Shown here piece after piece: positions 12,170 to 23,114 of a DNA stretch of 64,000 nt (positions are counted from its first letter, which is position 1; each line of letters opens with the position of its first letter). Below the pieces are notes generated by a model. The model searched no databases and was not told the DNA's origin. It worked only from the letters and a program-made list of their open reading frames with translations. The DNA is from Gymnorhina tibicen (taxonomy: Eukaryota; Chordata; Aves; Passeriformes; Artamidae). Location: the NCBI GenBank assembly GCA_013399875.1, contig VXAZ01004031.1, positions 182,303 to 246,302 on the forward strand, given 5' to 3'. A program made the translations under genes and the position numbers.

Positions 12170-12749
12170 CATTAGAAATGAACTGTTCCTCCTGGGGTAT
12201 TTTATTTGCACACTTCAGTAGAGTGGACACCAAAAGGCTTTGCTAATGCTTCATGGGCTGCTAATTTCCTCTCTGACCCGCATTGTGGCGGGGTGACCCC
12301 AGCCCGAATCTCCCGGCAATGAATGCCAAAGGCTGACACCGGCCCGGGTTAGGGGTGACAATGGGGCCTCTGTGGGCTCCGGGCAGGCTCCAGTTGGGAG
12401 CCGGAGAACAGGGGGAATTTGTGTGGCTCTCAAAAGCCCTGGGTGGCACAATAAGGGAGGCCCCCGGGGTCTCCCAGGAAGACAGAGCGGCCCGGGGAAG
12501 CCGGGCCGGGGGAGGCGGGCGGGAGGGAGGATGGGCTCCTTTGTGAGCAGCTCTCTTTAGAAAGGAAGGGCTTTCTCAATGCCCCCTCAGACGACCCAAT
12601 CGGGGCCTGGCAGATGGATATCACAGGCACGCTGCTTATTCATGGCAGGCTGCAGCTTTGAGCCGTCCCCCCTTCCCCCAGCCCTTTCTTCATTTTGAGG
12701 CTAATTTGTTTTGTTAATGTTTTCTTGCCCTCCCCCTCTCTGCGTGCAG
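12170..12749 (+). promoter_or_regulatory. Candidate conserved intronic block flanking NTN1 exon 6
   Basis: Right after the GC minisatellite the composition changes to a balanced, motif-rich block: TATTTTATTTGCACAC, TGCTAATGCTTC, GCTGCTAATTTCC, CTTATTCATGG and GGCTAATTTG, running directly into the polypyrimidine tract of the acceptor at 12749. Such exon-flanking islands are often conserved enhancers or splicing control regions. This is inferred from composition only. Confidence 0.3.
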
Positions 12750-12824
12750 ATTGTGACTCATACTGCAAAGCCTCCAAGGGGAAGCTGAAGATCAACATGA
12801 AGAAGTACTGTAAGAAGGACTACG
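12750..12824 (+). CDS. NTN1: Netrin-1, exon opening the C-terminal NTR domain
   Basis: This 75-bp exon encodes [13 protein letters not shown] followed by [12 protein letters not shown] (first and last codons split), the start of the netrin/NTR (C345C) module of netrin-1 and essentially identical to the mammalian protein. The Cys residues of DCDSYC and KKYCKK are conserved NTR disulphide positions. The acceptor is GCGTGCAG and the donor GTGAGT. The exon is class 1-1 (AT completes Asp; final G is completed by CT as Ala in the next exon), so it joins both neighbours in frame. The NTR domain is basic and binds heparin and matrix, helping to retain the secreted protein near its source. Skipping this exon would keep the frame but remove these Cys residues. 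Confidence 0.97.
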
Positions 12825-14717
12825 GTGAGTGTCCCCTCTCCGAGGGAAGAGCGGTGCCAAAGGGATGCGGGGCAGGAGCATCCCCTCGGGGTGTCCCCAG
12901 GCCCACACCGGCCCGTGCTGGGGTGTGTGCAGTTTTGGGAATGGTTTTTGCCAGGTTTGGAGAGGCAGCCCAGGGCAGCGATGCTTGGTGGAGCCGTGTG
13001 TCACTTGGGAAATTGGGATGAGCACACTGTGGACCCTGATTTGGGGGCTGTCTCAGCATCTGCAGGACACTCATCGTTTCCAAGTGTTTTCCAGTGTCTT
13101 CTGGGTTAGGGTGGCACCATGTCCCCTCTCACTGTGCTGTTACGTGCCACAGCTTTTAAAGGTTGTCCTTTGCTGTGGGGATGAGCAGCAAGCGGTTCCC
13201 TGTCACCTGGATCCAATCCCCCTGTAATTCCCAGGTGACTTCAGAGGGTATTGCAGCCCTGGGACAAGCTGGGAGACTCTGGAATCCTTGCTGGTACTCA
13301 AGGCCCTGAGAATCCTTCCACAGCTCTGCCTCGGAGCAGGCACATCCCAAACTCCCTCAGCCCCTCTCTGCTCCTGGGATTGTTTCTGATGTGGGTCCAT
13401 TCCCAGGATGGTCACCGGTGGGTCCACGCAGGACAAACGCAGGGTGACCCCAGGAGGAGCCGGCCAAGGGGTGCTCCACGCTGATTTTGTGCTCTGGCAC
13501 CTCCCCGTGAGCTCATGGGAAGGAGGAGGGCTTGGAGGCAAAGGTTTTATTTGCATTCCCATTTATTATCCATGGGGCAAAATGGATAATGAGCATCCTT
13601 GGCAAGGGTGAGCTGGGGTGTGATTGTGGTCCCCGTCCAGCAAGGCCATGCTTGTAGGAGCTGCTGGAGGGTCGTCAGGTGTTGGAAAGGTCCCAGGAAT
13701 GCCTTTTCCCTCGGATAAAAGAGTTTAATGGCACACGAGAGAGTCACTGCTGGAAGGTTGCTCGGGTTGTGTGTGGGGCTGTTGAGGACAGGAGCGAGGC
13801 TGAGCCCAGGTAATGGAGCCGTGGGGTTTTCCTGTGGGTGGATTCTCTGCCGGCTGAAAAGGCACAAACACATTTCCCACTCGTGGGTGGGCATCCCCTC
13901 ATTTTCCCACCCGGCTCCTCCAGAACCTCCCGAGGGCTGAGCTCTCGTAAGCGGAGTGTGGGTGGCTCAAGAGGTGTCTCGGGCAGGAGATAGCCCCGGA
14001 GCAACGAACAGGGAAGAGATGCCGCTGGAGCAGTGATTAGGGGAGCTGGAAGGAGCTTTTCCCTTCTCTTTGCTCACTCAGCATCGCTTCTGCAGCTTCA
14101 CGAGCGAGCCGGAGCCGTTTGCTGGGGCCGGCTCAGGTGAGGGGGACAGACTGTCCCAGGGCTGGAACCGGGGCGCTCCCACCCGGCCCTCCCGGCCATG
14201 GAAGGGTCCCCCACAGCCCCACCCAGCCCCACAGCCACGGCAAATTTGCTGTTTGGAGGACAAACCACGGCGGTGAGGCAGCGGGGTGAGCCATGCCGGG
14301 GCAGCCCAGGCTTTCACCAGGGCCAGGGAGGGAAGAAAGGGTTGAAAAGGTGCAGGCAGGGATAATAAAGACTTTGGGACTGACACCCCAGCAGGAAGCC
14401 AATTAGGAGGCTCTTTTCCTCACCGTTCTGCTGGCATCGCCGGGCTGAATGTCCTAAAAGGCCCTAATTAGCTTGAACAGAGTTCCTTCTCCCGCGGGCT
14501 CAATCGGGAGCTATCATCCGCCCGCGCTCCTCAATGGGGCTTTTTAGCTCCCCGCTTCATTCAGCCTTTCAAAGGGGATATTTTCCCTTATTTATTTTTC
14601 GTATCTGTTTGTTTTTGTCGGGTTTGTGGGGTTTTTTTCTTTTTATTTTAATTTGGGCTTTCCCCCGCGAGATGGGTTTGGGTGCAAATATTTGGAGTGA
14701 AACAGGCCGGGAGATTC

Positions 14718-14732
14718 GGGGGGGGGGGGGGG
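14718..14732 (+). repeat. Poly-G homopolymer (15 G)
   Basis: This is an uninterrupted run of 15 G within the last NTN1 intron, a frequent site of sequencing dropout and length error in bird assemblies. Confidence 0.9.
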
Positions 14733-17700
14733 AGGCAGGAACAGAGGCAGAAAAGCTTTTTCTGGGTTTATTTCGGCTGCGTGGGGGAGCGCAGGGTCAC
14801 TCAGCTCCCAGAAAAGCAGGGAGAGAGGAGGGGTTTGCTGCGGTGGGGGCAGTTAAATCCCGGGGAAGCAGAAGGGATCCCTGCTGAACGCACGGAGGGT
14901 GGAGATTCCCAGAAGGAGAGGGGATTATTTGACGAGAGCAGGTGATGCTGATCCAGGTGGTGCGGGAAAATCCTTGACTCCTTCGGGTGCCACATTTTCA
15001 GCCCGATTTTGGGGCTTTTTCCACCCTCTGCGGGGTGTGACTGTGGTAAAGGAAACCTGGAGCTTTTAAATCTCCATTTTGCCCCAATTCTGAGCTCCCT
15101 GTGCTGCAGCAGGGCCCGATCCTGCCCGGGTGATGCTGGAACATTTTTGTACTGGCACTGTGGTCCCAGGCATCGTCCCCATGCCGGCCCTGGGTCCCCA
15201 TCCCTGCACTGGGGAGGGAATGGGGGTGAGGAACAGAATCCTCATCCGAAAGGTGAGATCATCTGCTCACTTTGCCCTTTCTTGGAAAAAAAAAGTAAAA
15301 AAATCCTTCCTTCAGCGGAGCCTTCTCTTAGTCACCCCCTTTGTCGAGAGGAGCTTGGCAGGGGCTGCTGGAAAAAAGCAAAACGTGTTTTCAAAAGGCA
15401 GCTTGAAAAGAGGGAGGGAGGGGGGAGAAAAAACCTGAATCCCCAAAAAACCCAAGGCAGGGGGGAAGCACCAACCCCGCGCTCACAGCCCCTTGCGCTT
15501 CCCGGGAAGGTGGAGAAATCCCATTCCCGGAGCTGAGCGATCCCTGCTGCAGCCACGTGCTGAGGGAGAGCCGGGGCAGCGAGGGGTCCCCCAGCACCAG
15601 GGCACACCCAGGCCGGCCGGGATTAGGGATCATAAATCTCCAATATTAAACCGGTAGGAAATTGGCAACCGGAGCGAGGCAAAGCCGCCGCCAAATAAAT
15701 TAAAAACTGAAAAAAAGGGGGAAAAAAATCCCATTTTAACTCTTTGCTCCAGCGAGGAGCCAGCCCTTTACATTCCCAAACCCAGATGGTGTCGGGGTCA
15801 CCTTTTGCTGCTGGTTGGAATAAAATCCACATGGACTCCACTCCACTTGTGCAGTGAGAGGGGAGCCAAGCCTTTGGAAAACCCTGCCTTGGACTGGGAC
15901 ATCTGTGCCTGCCACCGCTGTCCCCAGCACCCCCTTCCACCTGGCCATATTAAACACCCTCAAACCGCTCTGTTCCCGCTCCTGCTCGCTGGGATCTTTC
16001 CCAGGGGCCAGCAGAGCGATGCTCCCCAAATTTCCAGCTCCCACAGACAGGCCCGTGCACGGCACACGTGTGATATTCCAGGATTCCACAGTAGGATGCA
16101 CAGATTTGGCCCTGCAGCCCAGCCCTGGGTCAGCCTTGGCAGGGGAAGCCTTGAACTCGGGAGATTTATCACAAACCCCAAATGTAAATTAAAAGAAGAA
16201 TTAAATAATTAGGTTTTCCCCAGCCTCCCTCTTTTCGTGGCAGCCTCAGGAGTTTTGGGGCCCTGACTCACGATCTCTGAATGCTGCGAGGCGCTGCTTT
16301 GCTTTCAGCCTTCAGCAGCTGCCCTCAAACGTTTTTTTGAGGCTTTGGGCTGGGTTTTGTTTTCATTAACATCAAACCAGCCAGCCCTGGGCTTTCATCT
16401 CCAGCTTCCAGCCTTCGGGGCTTTCTTGTGGCTGGAGGCTCCCAGCCAGGCCTCGAGGAGCCGGGAGCATCCCTGAGCTCCGGGGATGCAGGAGGGCACC
16501 AGGGACCCTCCATCCCCTCCCACAGCCCAGGGACCACCGGGCCACCCTCTTCTCCCAAAGAGCCATGATGTGGTGAGACGGGGAAGGCGCCATCCAGGTG
16601 GGATTTGTGGTTCAGGAGTGTCGGTGTCGGGTGGGATGTGGTTCATGGGGCAGCCCCTGCCCTCACCGGGACCCAGCTGTCCCCCAGCTCCCCGGGCCCG
16701 TTTGCTGCCAGAGCAGGGTGCAGGGAAGTGAACCTGGAGAAAAATCCCTGGATCTCCGGGCGTGCCTGGGGTGCAGCAGCCCCAGATTTCCCCCAGAGCT
16801 CGGCTGCCCGAAGTTTGCAAAGCTCGGAGAGGAGCAAACACAAGGCACCAGTGGGATCAGGAGCTGGACTGGATCCCCTCCTGGCTGAAACCAGAGTCAC
16901 CAGTCTGGACCAGAGCCCATCCTCAGTGAAACTGGTGTCACCAGCCCCAGCTGGAGCTGGGGAAGCTGCAGCTCCTTTGATTTTGTTCTCCTGCTCCAGG
17001 ACACCACCTGCTCCCAGGGGACCACAGCAAGGGGAGCACCATCCCCACGAGTAACCATCCTCCCCATCACATCCTTCCACCTGCTGCCCCAGGGGTTTTT
17101 GCAGGGATGTTTTTCCAGGGATGCAGAGACAGGTACAGTCCTGAGCGCAGGGGCTCAATGGGGACATGAGCCAAGTGAGAGCAGCTCACCACAAAGCCAA
17201 GCTTTGTCCCAGGAGAGGGCAGGTGAAGGACACCCAAGCCCCAAAGCCAGCTTTGGACTGGCGGGGGGCACAGCTGGGCCCTCACCCCAAATCAGGAAGG
17301 GACTGAAACCTCCCTCATGAGAAGGGAGTCTTTAAACCCTGGGGATTTCCCCAGGGGACCCAGCTTAGGTGCTTCCAGAAATTCACCCTGGCCCATTTCT
17401 GCCTCTCTGCACGTCCTGTGTCCCCTGGGAGATGCTGGAGGTGCAGATCCCCTCCCACCACTGCAAACACCACTAAAGCTGGGCTCCAAAGCCCGGCTCA
17501 GGAGGAGCTGAGCGTCCTGGATGTGAAGTTATGGGCAGAAATCTGGCTGTCAGGGCAGGCAGCTGTGGCTGCGCCAGCCAAGCCTTCCTCAAAGCCTTCA
17601 CTCCTTCCACTTCATTAATAAAAAGGGGGAAAAAAAGAGACGGGGGCCTTGACATAAAAAAAAATACAGACTGTGTGTTTTAGAGCAGAGTTTCCTGTAA

Positions 17701-18568
17701 CCACCTCTCTCCGGTTCCTTTTCATTCATTTTCTCCATTTTGTCAGTGTGGACCCAGGCAGGTCAAAGGTTTAAGCTTTTTTGGAAAGATTTGTTTCCAA
17801 AAAATAAAAATTGGCTACTCCTCACATTTTGTTACCTTCACACCAGACAGGGAAATACACGGTCAGAGCTGAGGGTTGTTTTTTTTCCCTTCTTTCCCAT
17901 TTTTTTTAATGAAAGCATCTGGCCTCCATGACATGCTCTGAAAAAAAAAAATACCCCATATATTTTGCAACGTGTTAAAAAGCTGTGCTGGGCTGCAGAG
18001 CTCTGCTTCCTCCCAGAGCCTGCAATCACTCAGGTTGAGAGATGGGGATGCTCCTCCACCAGCAGCCCAGGGGGGAAAGCTGGGCTGTTACAAGGCAAAT
18101 GGGAGAGTTTTCCATGAGGTTTCTGGGGAGTTTCTTCTCCCTGTGTTAATTTATACAATCAGGATTGGCCTCACTGGGGCCCAGGCAGGTGAATGGGCAC
18201 GGGGTTACAGCTCCTGGGGCGTGGAGGGAAGAGTGGGGAAAAAGGGAAAAGCTCAGTGATTTGGCTAAAAAAGCCCTTTGTGGTTGTGCCCCACCAGCCT
18301 GTGCAGAGCCTGGCCCCCGCCTGCTCTCCCAGCCAGGCCATCCTCACCTGGGATTCTCCCTCTGTCTCTGCTGGTGGGGATTCCTCATCCCACCAGCAAA
18401 CAAACCCAGCAGGGCTGGGCAGGCCCTGCCTGGGGAAGGTGTTTTCCTGGAAGCTGATTTTTAGCCCTGTTCTGGGAAAGAGCAAGGCCTGGAGTGGTGG
18501 AGGGCTGAGGTTTCCTCGGTCCCTGGCTACAGAGGAGGTTACACAGCATCAGCCACGGGCTTGGAAAA

Positions 18569-18610
18569 CATCATCATCGTCATCATCATCATCACCATCA
18601 TCACCACCAC
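18569..18610 (+). repeat. Imperfect ATC trinucleotide microsatellite
   Basis: The tract is ATC units with occasional GTC and ACC interruptions, about 14 triplets. It lies in the last NTN1 intron about 430 bp before the terminal exon. Confidence 0.9.
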
Positions 18611-19036
18611 TGTTGATTGGGACCACGGCTGTCCTCCCACCTCAGTCTTGCAGTGGGAGCTGTGGGTCTCCAGTCCTCTGCCAGGGCACCAGGAGATCTC
18701 CTTGGAGCCCAGTGCTGCCATTCAGCACTTGCACAGATGCTCCGGTGACTCTGCCAGGCGCAGGGCTGGAGAGCACCTCCCAAGCCTGTGGTGGTCTTGG
18801 AAGCTTTGCTGAGACCCTCAGATGCAGCACTGGCTGCTCCTGCTCCTGGGGGTGGCCTGGGGACAGTTTTGGGGCACCACAACCCTTGGCTGCTGTGCCC
18901 CAGCCCGGGCTCTGGAGACAAACTCCCTCTTCCTCACACGGCCCATTAGGTAAGGCTTGAAGTTCATTTTCTCCTCAGCAGCTCAAACAGTAACACCTCT
19001 TCCTCCTCTCTTGCCTCGTGTGTTGTTTTTTTGCAG

Positions 19037-19365
19037 CTGTCCAGATCCACATCCTGAAGGCGGAAAAAAACGCGGACTGGTGGAAGTTCACGGTGAACAT
19101 CATCTCCGTCTACAAACAAGGCAGCAACCGGATCCGGCGCGGAGACCAGACCCTGTGGATCCACTCCAAGGACATAGCCTGCAAGTGCCCCAAAATCAAG
19201 CCCATGAAGAAGTATTTGCTGCTGGGCAACAACGAGGACTCTCCCGACCAGAGCGGCATCATTGCGGACAAAACCAGCCTGGTGATCCAGTGGCGGGACA
19301 CGTGGGCCCGGCGGCTCCGGAAGTTCCAGCAGCGGGAGAAGAAGGGGAAGTGTAAGAAAGCCTAA
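19037..19365 (+). CDS. NTN1: Netrin-1, terminal coding exon (NTR domain and C terminus)
   Basis: The coding part is 329 bp, opening [18 protein letters not shown] and ending in a basic tail GKCKKA and a TAA stop at 19363-19365. It gives most of the NTR module: the aromatic DWWKFTV strand, the CKCP motif, the SPDQSG loop, the VIQWRDTW segment and the Arg/Lys-rich end that binds heparan sulphate. The acceptor is TTTTTTGCAG and the phase matches the exon at 12750. Length and residues agree with vertebrate netrin-1; the main visible difference from human is AEKNA where human has ADKAG. It is netrin-1 rather than netrin-3 or -4, because the residues are near-identical to netrin-1 and the STX8 neighbour is syntenic. 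No frameshift or missing Cys is seen. Confidence 0.98.
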
Positions 19366-19518
19366 AGGAGGAGGAGAGGGAGAGACTGACTGTGCATGCT
19401 GCTTTGTGTAGAGCTGGGGCGGGCAGGGACCGGCTGCCAGGGCGGGCTGGGGGGACAGGGGGACAGCGACCGCGGCTGGGGGGTGCTGGGCTTGCACCTC
19501 GTATTCCAGGGAAGACAA

Positions 19519-19790
19519 AACAGAACCCAAGAGGACCCAACAGAACCCAACAAAACCCAACAAAACCCAACAGAACCCAACAGAACCCAACAGAACCCAC
19601 AGGACCCAACAAGACCCAACAGGACCCAACAGAACCCAATAGAACCCACAGGACCCAACAGAACCCAACAGAACCCAATAGAACCCAACAAGACCCAACA
19701 GGACCCAACAAAACCCAACAGAACCCAACAGAACCCAACAGAACCCACAGGACCCAACAGGACCCAACAGAACCCAACAGAACCAGATCA
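19519..19790 (+). repeat. Decamer tandem array (ACCCAACAGA) in the NTN1 3'UTR
   Basis: There are roughly 26 units of the 10-bp motif ACCCAACAGA, with variants AACAAAACCC, AATAGAACCC, CACAGGACCC and AACAAGACCC, starting 154 nt after the NTN1 stop. The antisense strand has GGG tracts regularly spaced by seven bases (GGGTTCTGTT), while the mRNA strand has matching CCC tracts. Because 10 bp is not a multiple of three, the frames cycle, producing long Gln/Asn/Pro/Thr-rich open frames on + and Gly/Val/Leu/Trp-rich ones on -; neither is a gene. Confidence 0.95.
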
Positions 19791-20701
19791 CACCCACGGA
19801 CAGAACCCACGAGTGGGGTGTGGGCGTGTGGCACCCGGGGCCCCCCAGCTCCCGCCTGCCCCGCTGCTGAAGAACTCAGAGACACCAAACTGCCTTCCAG
19901 CTGCCAACATCTGCTGCCTCCAAAGCACGGCATGGGCACATCCACCCTGTAAGAAACTAATCAACAGCACCGCTGGAAATTAACTCCCCATCCCCAAAAT
20001 ACCTATTTGCAACTTAGGCTGACGGAGACAGTTCTTGTAGAGGAAACTAAACCGAGACTTTTGCTGAGGACAGATCCGAGGATGGACGGACGGGGTCTTG
20101 GAGGGCTTTGGTACCTGACAGCCGTGGCCACCACCCCCTGATGGTGCCTGGGGCGGCCGAGGTCTCCAGCTGTGATGATGCTCTGTGTCCTCTTCAGGCA
20201 CAGCCAAGAGGGGACAATGTTGGTGGGTGACTTCCTGCTGTGCATAACTCTGGGAATGGCCCCTGCCATTCCTGCTCAGCCCCTGACCCTGAGGACGCTG
20301 CCCCCACCACACTGAAGGGCTGTGAGCCCACAGGTGCCCTGTTCCCCCCCACCAGCCACCCATTCACAGGCGAGGAATCATAACCAGGATCCCAAAGGAA
20401 ACACCCAGACCTGACAGAAAAAGTTGGCATCCAGTTCCCGTAAGTGCCCTGGAAGATCCTGCCAATCTCGGTCCCTGAGTCTCCACCGTAGCTCAGTCCC
20501 CTCTGCTGCTGCCAGCACTCCAGGAGCCCTCAGATGGTAGGAAATCCCTGCAGGTGACACCAAGGTCCTGGCTGGTCACTGGTTTCACTCCCAAACTCGG
20601 GCAGCTCTCCCAAACCCACACCAGCTCTGCCCTCGCTCCCTCTGGAGCTGCAGCTCCCTGGCATCCCTGCAAAAGGTCTTGGAGACAAAGTGGGCAGCAG
20701 A

Positions 20702-20847
20702 GATGCCAGGGACTGTCCCAGGAGAGCAGAGGGTGCCAGGGACTGTCCCATGGGCAGCAGAGGGTGCCAGGACTGTCCCAGGAGAGCAGAGGATGCCAGG
20801 GACTGTCCCAGGAGAGCAGAGGGTGCCAGGACTGTCCCATGGGCAGC
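20702..20847 (+). repeat. About 30-bp tandem repeat in the NTN1 3'UTR
   Basis: Five units of GATGCCAGGGACTGTCCCA plus either GGAGAGCAGAG or TGGGCAGCAGAG alternate over about 146 bp. Each unit contains a short palindrome, GGGACTGTCCC, that could form a small stem in RNA. Confidence 0.85.
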
Positions 20848-21389
20848 GGGGCCAGCACAGAGCTGTGAGGCTTGGCCGGGGTAGAGCCCGCCCAGGGCAG
20901 GGCCCGGCCCAGGGAAGGGGTCTCAGCCAGGAGCGAGGTGTGACCCACCCGGAGCCCTGCTCCTCCTGCTGGGGGGGCAGACAGCCAATCCAAAATTCCC
21001 GATTTCCAGGCACCGACGCCCTGAGCACAGCGGAGGCCGCCTCACCTCAGACTGGAGCATCCTCCCCCGGGGCACCCTGCGGGCAGCGCTGGCTCTGGGC
21101 TTGTCACCCCCGTGCCACCCAGCCCCTGGGGAACGGGGACATCCAATCCCACCCCGCCCATGCCCATGGAGACCGGGAGCAGCCGGGGCAGGAAGGCAGG
21201 GAGGGCAGGACGGTACCTGGAGGAGAAGCAAACATTAGTCGCTATGAAAAGCAAAACCTCCCCGATATTTTTCCTTTTAGGAAACTTGGAAACATCTCTT
21301 TTATGACATTTTCCAGTGGTTTTGCCTTGTTTTATAGCAATTGACAATATTTATATAATGACATAAACCACCATAAAGCAGGGCAGCCA

Positions 21390-21397
21390 TGTAAATA
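21390..21397 (+). promoter_or_regulatory. Pumilio-type response element UGUAAAUA
   Basis: An exact match to the PUF consensus UGUANAUA lies in the NTN1 3'UTR, about 40 nt after an AU-rich stretch with AUAUUUAUAUAAU (21345-21358). PUF proteins repress or localise neuronal mRNAs. Whether this site is used is not known. Confidence 0.4.
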
Positions 21398-23108
21398 GGT
21401 GCAAAGAGGAGGCTCCCAGGGCTGCTGGAGACACCACCTGGAGGGACCCAGCTCTGCTGAGCCTCCCCTGCCACCACAAGCCCCCAAAATTAATCTGGGT
21501 ATTAGGAGAAAAATCCCACCCTGGACGTCAAGCAACTCCCTCCTCTCCAAGTCTGTGTTTTCTCCCCTTTCCCAAAATGCTCTTGGTTTTCCTTATCTCG
21601 GAGCTCAAGGAGAGCCGACGGTTTCGCAGCCAAGGGAAGTGAAGCCACCAAGTTTTGAAGGATAAAATCTGACCTCAAGTGTCTAAATGGAGGCTTAAAG
21701 CCCCAAAACGGGGCTTGGATGCTCTCCCGCAGCCAACTGCTGCCAGGGAACCCCAGAGCTGAAGACAGCACATCCCCGGGTAGCCGGGATGTCCCCAACC
21801 TCTGGGGACCTTCAAATGGTGCCTAAAAGTAACAGGATCCAACCCAAAGCCAGTTCTCCACCTGGAGAGCAGCAAGGAAAGGCCAGGGGACGTGGGGACC
21901 TGGGGACGTGGGGGCGTGGGGACTGCCCACGGCACACCCGGACACCCAGCGCTCACTCCCGGTGCCCACCCTTGGCAAGCACGGCCGCCCTCCCCAGCAC
22001 GGCCTGGACACCCCAACCCCCCAGGGACACCCTCCAGCCCCCTCCCTGCTCCCACTGGTCTCGGAGGCTGCAGAAGACCCTCCCCCACACCCCCTCATCC
22101 CACGGCCAGACCCCTCCAGGCACTGGCACAGCCTGGGGACTCAGGAGGAAATGAGTTGGCACAGCCCGGATCCTGCCACAGGAGGGAAGTCCCCAGCCCT
22201 GTCCCACCAGGACCTGTCCCTTCATCCCTGCTGGAGTTCTCTGCTTTCCACTCAGGCCAGGCAAACCCCCTCACTCCATCCCAGTGCCCTTCGTGCGCTC
22301 CCACTAACCCTGACCTGCAGGAGCTGCTGCTGGAACCGGTGGAACTGGAACGGCCTCTGCTGGGAGGGCAGAGCAGCCCCATTTCAGGGTCCAGAGGTGC
22401 AGCTCTTCCCTGCAGCCACCCCTGCTCCAGGACAGCTCCAGGACACCTCTGCCAGGCCACCCAGAGGGACGAGAGGCCCCCCTAAACACCTGCACGGCCG
22501 GGGGGCAGCTCTGGGCGACCAAGCCCGTTCTGACCAGCAAAGAACCCAGCGCCCGCCCATCGCCCTGGGGACAGGAGAGGGGGCCCCGAGGACGCTGGGC
22601 TGGCCGGGAAGGGGCTGCGGTGCCTTCAGAGAGGCTCCGGAGAGCAGCTGAAATGCCAAAACAATCATCACTGACCGTAGCACCCGACAGAAGTCGCTTG
22701 GTCTCGTTTCTGTTCGTTCCGTCGTGTCCGTGCCCCCTCCCCACCCCCGCCTCATCCCCTCACAAACCTGTGTTCGTTTTGGGGTTGTTTTTTTTGTTGA
22801 TTTTTTTTTTATTATTATTTCTGTTAATATCTTGAACTGTAAATGTTGTTTAGTTATGACCATGGCAGACTGCTTTGGGCGATGTTTCTTTACAATGCAT
22901 ACTAATATATTATGGTTATTATATATGAATATATTTAATGACACGTGAAAAAGTTGTGGATTTTCTTATTGTTTTTCCGAATTGTTTCTTTTTTTTCCTT
23001 TTTCTTTCCCCCTTTGTTTGTTTGTTCGTTAGATTGGCTGTAATTGACCCGAAGGAGCTTGTAACTGTTCAGCACCCCCTCGGTAGGACTAAAGTCAGAA
23101 ACCAGTTG

Positions 23109-23114
23109 AATAAA
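23109..23114 (+). terminator. NTN1: NTN1 polyadenylation signal AATAAA
   Basis: This is a canonical AATAAA in the context GTTGAATAAACTCTTGTAAAC, at the end of a 500-nt AT-rich block. GC-rich intergenic-type sequence follows immediately. It is the only strong hexamer on + near the expected transcript end. Cleavage is expected 10-25 nt downstream. Confidence 0.75.

Larger units (their letters stand above)
1074..12749 (+). other. NTN1: NTN1 intron, 11.7 kb
   Basis: The intron starts with GTACGT and ends with a long pyrimidine tract and GCAG. I see no coding exon. It contains a pyrimidine-rich repeat (3857-4168), a homeobox-motif-rich AT island (5217-5345), a CCAAT/GATA triplicate (6307-6363), a possible ancient amniote repeat (8124-8213), a poly(A) stretch near 8590-8605, a GC minisatellite (11786-12112) and an AT-richer block before the next exon (12170-12749). 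No CR1 fragment is recognisable. The rest, including 1.1-3.8 kb, 6.5-8.1 kb and 9.0-11.8 kb, is GC-rich sequence in which I see nothing. Confidence 0.85.
12825..19036 (+). other. NTN1: NTN1 last intron, 6.2 kb
   Basis: The intron runs from GTGAGT to a T-rich tract and TTTTGCAG. No exon is visible. It includes an AT/homeobox-motif patch with CCTAATTAGC near 14,400-14,590, a 15-G homopolymer (14718-14732), an AT-rich patch at 15,620-15,720, T/A-rich stretches at 17,600-17,960 and an ATC microsatellite (18569-18610). The remaining stretches are GC-rich with nothing I recognise. Confidence 0.85.

Noticed and set aside
11269..12233. Several long open frames on both strands rich in His/Trp/Pro or Gly/Ala/Val
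   Set aside because: They simply read through the GC minisatellite at 11786-12112, which lacks stops in several frames; no start context, splice logic or homology.
19519..19790. Interstitial telomere repeat
   Set aside because: The antisense unit is GGGTTCTGTT with a 10-bp period, not the TTAGGG hexamer.
18964..19945. Minus-strand open frames of about 130-280 codons with repeated GSVGFCWVLLG-type peptide
   Set aside because: Antisense reading of the NTN1 last exon and the 10-bp array; the hydrophobic repeat is an artefact of GGGTTCTGTT.
19392..19983. Plus-strand Gln/Asn/Pro/Thr-rich open frames after the NTN1 stop
   Set aside because: They lie in the 3'UTR and are produced by the decamer repeat; the netrin stop TAA at 19363-19365 is at the conserved position.
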